NCBI GenBank assembly: GCA_009692765.1
Contig: SHYQ01000007.1
Coordinates: 1 to 32,668, forward strand
Reading direction: 5' to 3'
Origin: Dehalococcoidia bacterium
GTDB lineage: Bacteria; Chloroflexota; Dehalococcoidia; UBA2979
DNA: 32,668 bases
Positions within the stretch are counted from its first letter, which is position 1. Each line of letters begins with the position of its first letter. Positions 29,812 through 32,668 of this stretch are shown in pieces. Below the pieces are notes generated by a model. The model had not been told where the DNA came from. It did no database searches and saw only the letters and a program-made list of their open reading frames with translations. Both the position numbers and the translations under genes were made by a program.

Positions 29812-30591
29812 ATGGCGATCCAGTACCAGCCCGCGCGGCGATCCGACTTCCGCACTCCGCCCCGCCCGGCGCCTGCCGCGCAACCGTGGAACACCGCGGC
29901 CACGGCCGACGCGCCTGCCCAGATCCTCCTCGTCGACGACGAGCCGGCTGTTCGCGAGATGCTCTCGCTCGCGCTGCAATCCAGTGGCGACCAGGTGCTC
30001 GCCGTCGACTCGGGAGAGTCGGCGCTCGCCATCCTCGGCAGCGGGGTGTTCGACCTGGTGATCCTGGACGTCGGCCTGCCCGGCATCTCCGGGTTCGAGA
30101 CGCTGCGCCAGATCCGCGCGCGGAGCGATATCCCGGTGATGATGGTGACCGCGGCGGGCACGCTGACGGAACGCGCCGCGGGCTTCGACCTGGGCGCGGA
30201 CGACTACCTGGTGAAGCCGCTGGAGATCCCCGAGCTGAGCCGCCGCGTGCGCGCGATCCTGCGCCGCAGTCGCGGCGGCGGGACGCCTGCGGACGACCAA
30301 CTGATCGGTCCGGACGGCATCGCGATGCGGCTTCGCTCGCACGCCGTGTTCGTGGGTACGGAAGAGGTGACGCTCACGCCGAAGGAGTTCGCGGTGCTCC
30401 GCCTGCTGCTGGAGCACCGGGGCGAGGTGATCCACCCGGACGAACTGTCGGTGAAGATCTGGGGCTACGAGACCTTCGGTTCGCGCAACTTCGTGGAGGC
30501 GCACGTCTCCCGGCTGCGTTCGAAGTTGACGAAGGCGGGCACCGGCGACGTGGTGACCACCATGCGCGGCGTCGGCTACATGATCCGCTAG
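29812..30591 (+). CDS. OmpR/PhoB-type response regulator
   Basis: ILLVDDEPAVREML, DLVILDVGLPGISGFE, DDYLVKPLEIPEL; winged-helix LTPKEFAVLRLLLEHRGEVI, VVTTMRGVGYMIR. Confidence 0.94.
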   Translation: MAIQYQPARRSDFRTPPRPAPAAQPWNTAATADAPAQILLVDDEPAVREMLSLALQSSGDQVLAVDSGESALAILGSGVFDLVILDVGLPGISGFETLRQIRARSDIPVMMVTAAGTLTERAAGFDLGADDYLVKPLEIPELSRRVRAILRRSRGGGTPADDQLIGPDGIAMRLRSHAVFVGTEEVTLTPKEFAVLRLLLEHRGEVIHPDELSVKIWGYETFGSRNFVEAHVSRLRSKLTKAGTGDVVTTMRGVGYMIR

Positions 30592-30604
30592 CGGGCGAAG
30601 GGGG

Positions 30605-31558
30605 TTAGAGGGTGGGCGACGCCGGCGAAGCGTCGATCTCCTCGGGCATCCGGAACTCCACCGTCTCCTCGGCCACGATCACCGGCTCCACGCGGGTGAC
30701 GCCGCGCGCGCGCAGGTCGTCGATCACCGGCTGGAGCAGCGTGTCCGGCACGGACGCGCCCGCGGTGAGGCCGACGATGCCCACGCCCTCGTACCACGCG
30801 GGGTCGATCTCCTCGATGCCGTCCACGCGGTACGACGGCGTGCCCGTTGCCGCGGCAACCTCGCGGAGGCGCACGGAGTTACTCGAATTGCGCGAGCCGA
30901 TGACGATCACCAGGTCGGCGCGTTCGGCGATCACCTTCACCGCCGCCTGCCGGTTCGTGGTGGCGTAGCAGATGTCGTTGCGCACCTCCGCGTCCGGGTA
31001 GCGATCGCGAATCGCGTCGATGGTGGCCGCGGTGTCGTCCACGGACAGCGTCGTCTGGGTGACGACGAAGATCGGGCGGCCGCCCTCCGCCAGCGCCTGC
31101 ACGTCGCGCGGCGTGTCCACCACGCGCGTGTGTTCCAGCGCCTCGCCCTTCGTCCCCTCGACCTCGTCGTGGCCTTCGTGCCCGACCAGCAGCACGTCGA
31201 AACCGTCACGCGCGGCCTTCTTCGTCTCCAGGTGCACCTTCGTCACCAGCGGGCAGGTCGCGTCGATGATGCGCAGACCGCGATCGCGCGCCGCCTGCAC
31301 CACGGCGGGGGCGACGCCGTGCGCGGAGAAGACGATGCGTGCGCCGGCCGGCACCTCGCTCACGTCCTCCACGAAGATCGCGCCGCGGCTGCGGAAGTCG
31401 TCCACCACGTATCGGTTGTGCACGATCTCGTGGAACGCGTACACGGGCTCCTGTGCCCCGTCAATCACCTGGTCGAGCACCTGGTCGAGCACGTTGATGG
31501 CGCGGACGACGCCCGCGCAGAAGCCTCGAGGCTCTGCCAGTAGCACGGTGTGGGGCAT
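30605..31558 (-). CDS. ispH: 4-hydroxy-3-methylbut-2-enyl diphosphate reductase
   Basis: GFCAGVVRAI, HEIVHNRYVVDDF, FSAHGVAPAV, DATCPLVTKVH, NDICYATTNRQ (three cluster Cys). Confidence 0.96.
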   Translation of the reverse strand: MPHTVLLAEPRGFCAGVVRAINVLDQVLDQVIDGAQEPVYAFHEIVHNRYVVDDFRSRGAIFVEDVSEVPAGARIVFSAHGVAPAVVQAARDRGLRIIDATCPLVTKVHLETKKAARDGFDVLLVGHEGHDEVEGTKGEALEHTRVVDTPRDVQALAEGGRPIFVVTQTTLSVDDTAATIDAIRDRYPDAEVRNDICYATTNRQAAVKVIAERADLVIVIGSRNSSNSVRLREVAAATGTPSYRVDGIEEIDPAWYEGVGIVGLTAGASVPDTLLQPVIDDLRARGVTRVEPVIVAEETVEFRMPEEIDASPASPTL

Positions 31559-31627
31559 GAGTGGGCCTTTCGCTCACCCATCGTACCAACCGCGTGCCAA
31601 CGTGCGCGGCACGCGCCCCACGCGACG

Positions 31628-32668
31628 CTACGGGCGGCGCTCCCGCACGCTCGCGGCGATTCGTTGTGCGCCGACGCCGCCGAGGAGCCCCGCGCCCAGC
31701 GACAGCAGCACCAGCCACGTACCGGGCGCGCCCGTGGCGGCGGAGGCGGCCACGACCTCGTGCGCTGCGGCGGCCGGGGGCGGTGCCGCAGCCGCGGGAC
31801 TCGGGGAGCGCGCCCGGCCCGGCGTCGGCTGGTCGAGGATGACGGCGTCGCGATAACTGCCGTCAGCGGCGAAGCGACGCTCGATCGTCCGTCCGGTGCC
31901 GGGCGCGGGGATGCGTGTACCGACGAGGAAGGTCGTGTCGTCGCCGTAGGACAGGGCGTCCACCTTGCGTCCATCGGCGTCGCTGAGCACCAGTCGATCC
32001 CCGGCGTTGCCGAGCCCGTTGCCGATGCTCTGCGCGAGCCGGAACGCCGCGACCCCCGGGACATCGGCGAGGCGCGCCGTCACGACCAGCATGCCGCCCG
32101 CGGGGATGACCAGCGCCGGCAAGGCGACCGATCCGCTGTTGTCGCGGAGCGTCATGCCCTCCACGGAGGCGGGCGTCACGCCGAGGTTGGTGAGCTCCAC
32201 CCACTCGTACTCGCTGTCGCGGCCGGGGTTCGCGGGGTCGGGGAGGAGCTGCGTGATGCGGATCGCCCGCTGCGCGTCCGCCACCCCCGGCGCGACGACG
32301 TTCTCGACCCGCAGGCCCGCGGGCGTTGTGGTGGGCGTCGCACTCGCGCGTGCGGTGGCCGCAGCGCGAGATGTCGATACGGGCGTCGCGGCCCGCGGCG
32401 CTGCGGCGGGCGTCGGGGTTGCGGCACTCAAGAGGCCGGCGAACGCGCCGCGCAGGATCGTCGGCGCTGCGGCGGGCGGCCGGTTCGCGGGCGGGGCTCG
32501 CGGCGACCGCGGCAGCGCGCCGCCGGGTTCCGGCGCTTCCGCCGCCCCGAACGTCACGTCGTCGACGATCAGCCACGCGCCGCCCGTGCCGCCCTCCGGG
32601 CGCAGCAGCACGCGCACGGTCGCGCTGCCCGCGATGGGCGGCGCCTGCACCGCACCGGTCCCCACCAC
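31628..32668 (-). CDS. Lamin-tail-domain (LTD) protein with C-terminal TM segment, truncated at window end
   Basis: IRITQLLPDPANPGRDSEYEWVELTNLGVTPASVEGMTLRDNSG; C-terminal hydrophobic helix GTWLVLLSLGAGLLGGVGA followed by RERRP. Confidence 0.8.
   Translation of the reverse strand: MVGTGAVQAPPIAGSATVRVLLRPEGGTGGAWLIVDDVTFGAAEAPEPGGALPRSPRAPPANRPPAAAPTILRGAFAGLLSAATPTPAAAPRAATPVSTSRAAATARASATPTTTPAGLRVENVVAPGVADAQRAIRITQLLPDPANPGRDSEYEWVELTNLGVTPASVEGMTLRDNSGSVALPALVIPAGGMLVVTARLADVPGVAAFRLAQSIGNGLGNAGDRLVLSDADGRKVDALSYGDDTTFLVGTRIPAPGTGRTIERRFAADGSYRDAVILDQPTPGRARSPSPAAAAPPPAAAAHEVVAASAATGAPGTWLVLLSLGAGLLGGVGAQRIAASVRERRP

Overview
GC-rich bacterial chromosomal window, about 32.7 kb. Gene content and order suggest Chloroflexota, but this is inference only. 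Most of it is housekeeping: a CbbQ/NorQ-type AAA+ ATPase with a NorD/CbbO-like VWA protein; an MBL-fold hydrolase; a DUF559 nuclease; cinA; a moxR-DUF58-DUF4129 cluster; comB; a murI-pyrF in-frame ORF; DUF951; a bifunctional-nuclease-domain protein; a complete F1Fo ATP synthase operon (atpZ/I-B-E-F-H-A-G-D-C); murA; mreB/mbl; rex; a SUMF1-family protein; a VanZ-like protein; an OmpR-type response regulator; ispH; and a truncated lamin-tail-domain protein. No rRNA, tRNA, CRISPR array or prophage was recognised. The main second-look items are: (1) a lone DUF559 (Vsr-like) nuclease gene bracketed by two near-identical 68-bp palindromic repeats; (2) a second palindromic repeat family with a ~300-bp inverted composite between moxR and DUF58, plus copies bracketing comB; (3) a Rex-operator-like TTGTG-N8-CACAA site upstream of the ATP synthase operon, with rex in the same window; (4) MurA with Asp in place of the catalytic Cys; (5) an uninterrupted murI-pyrF ORF; (6) an ATP synthase subunit a with a ~100-aa Gly/Ala/Pro/His-rich loop insertion; (7) eight ~37-aa repeats in the NorD-like protein; (8) an unlisted 51-aa small ORF with a strong Shine-Dalgarno; (9) a membrane-protein gene with an in-frame TAG; (10) paired DnaA-box-like sites upstream of mreB.
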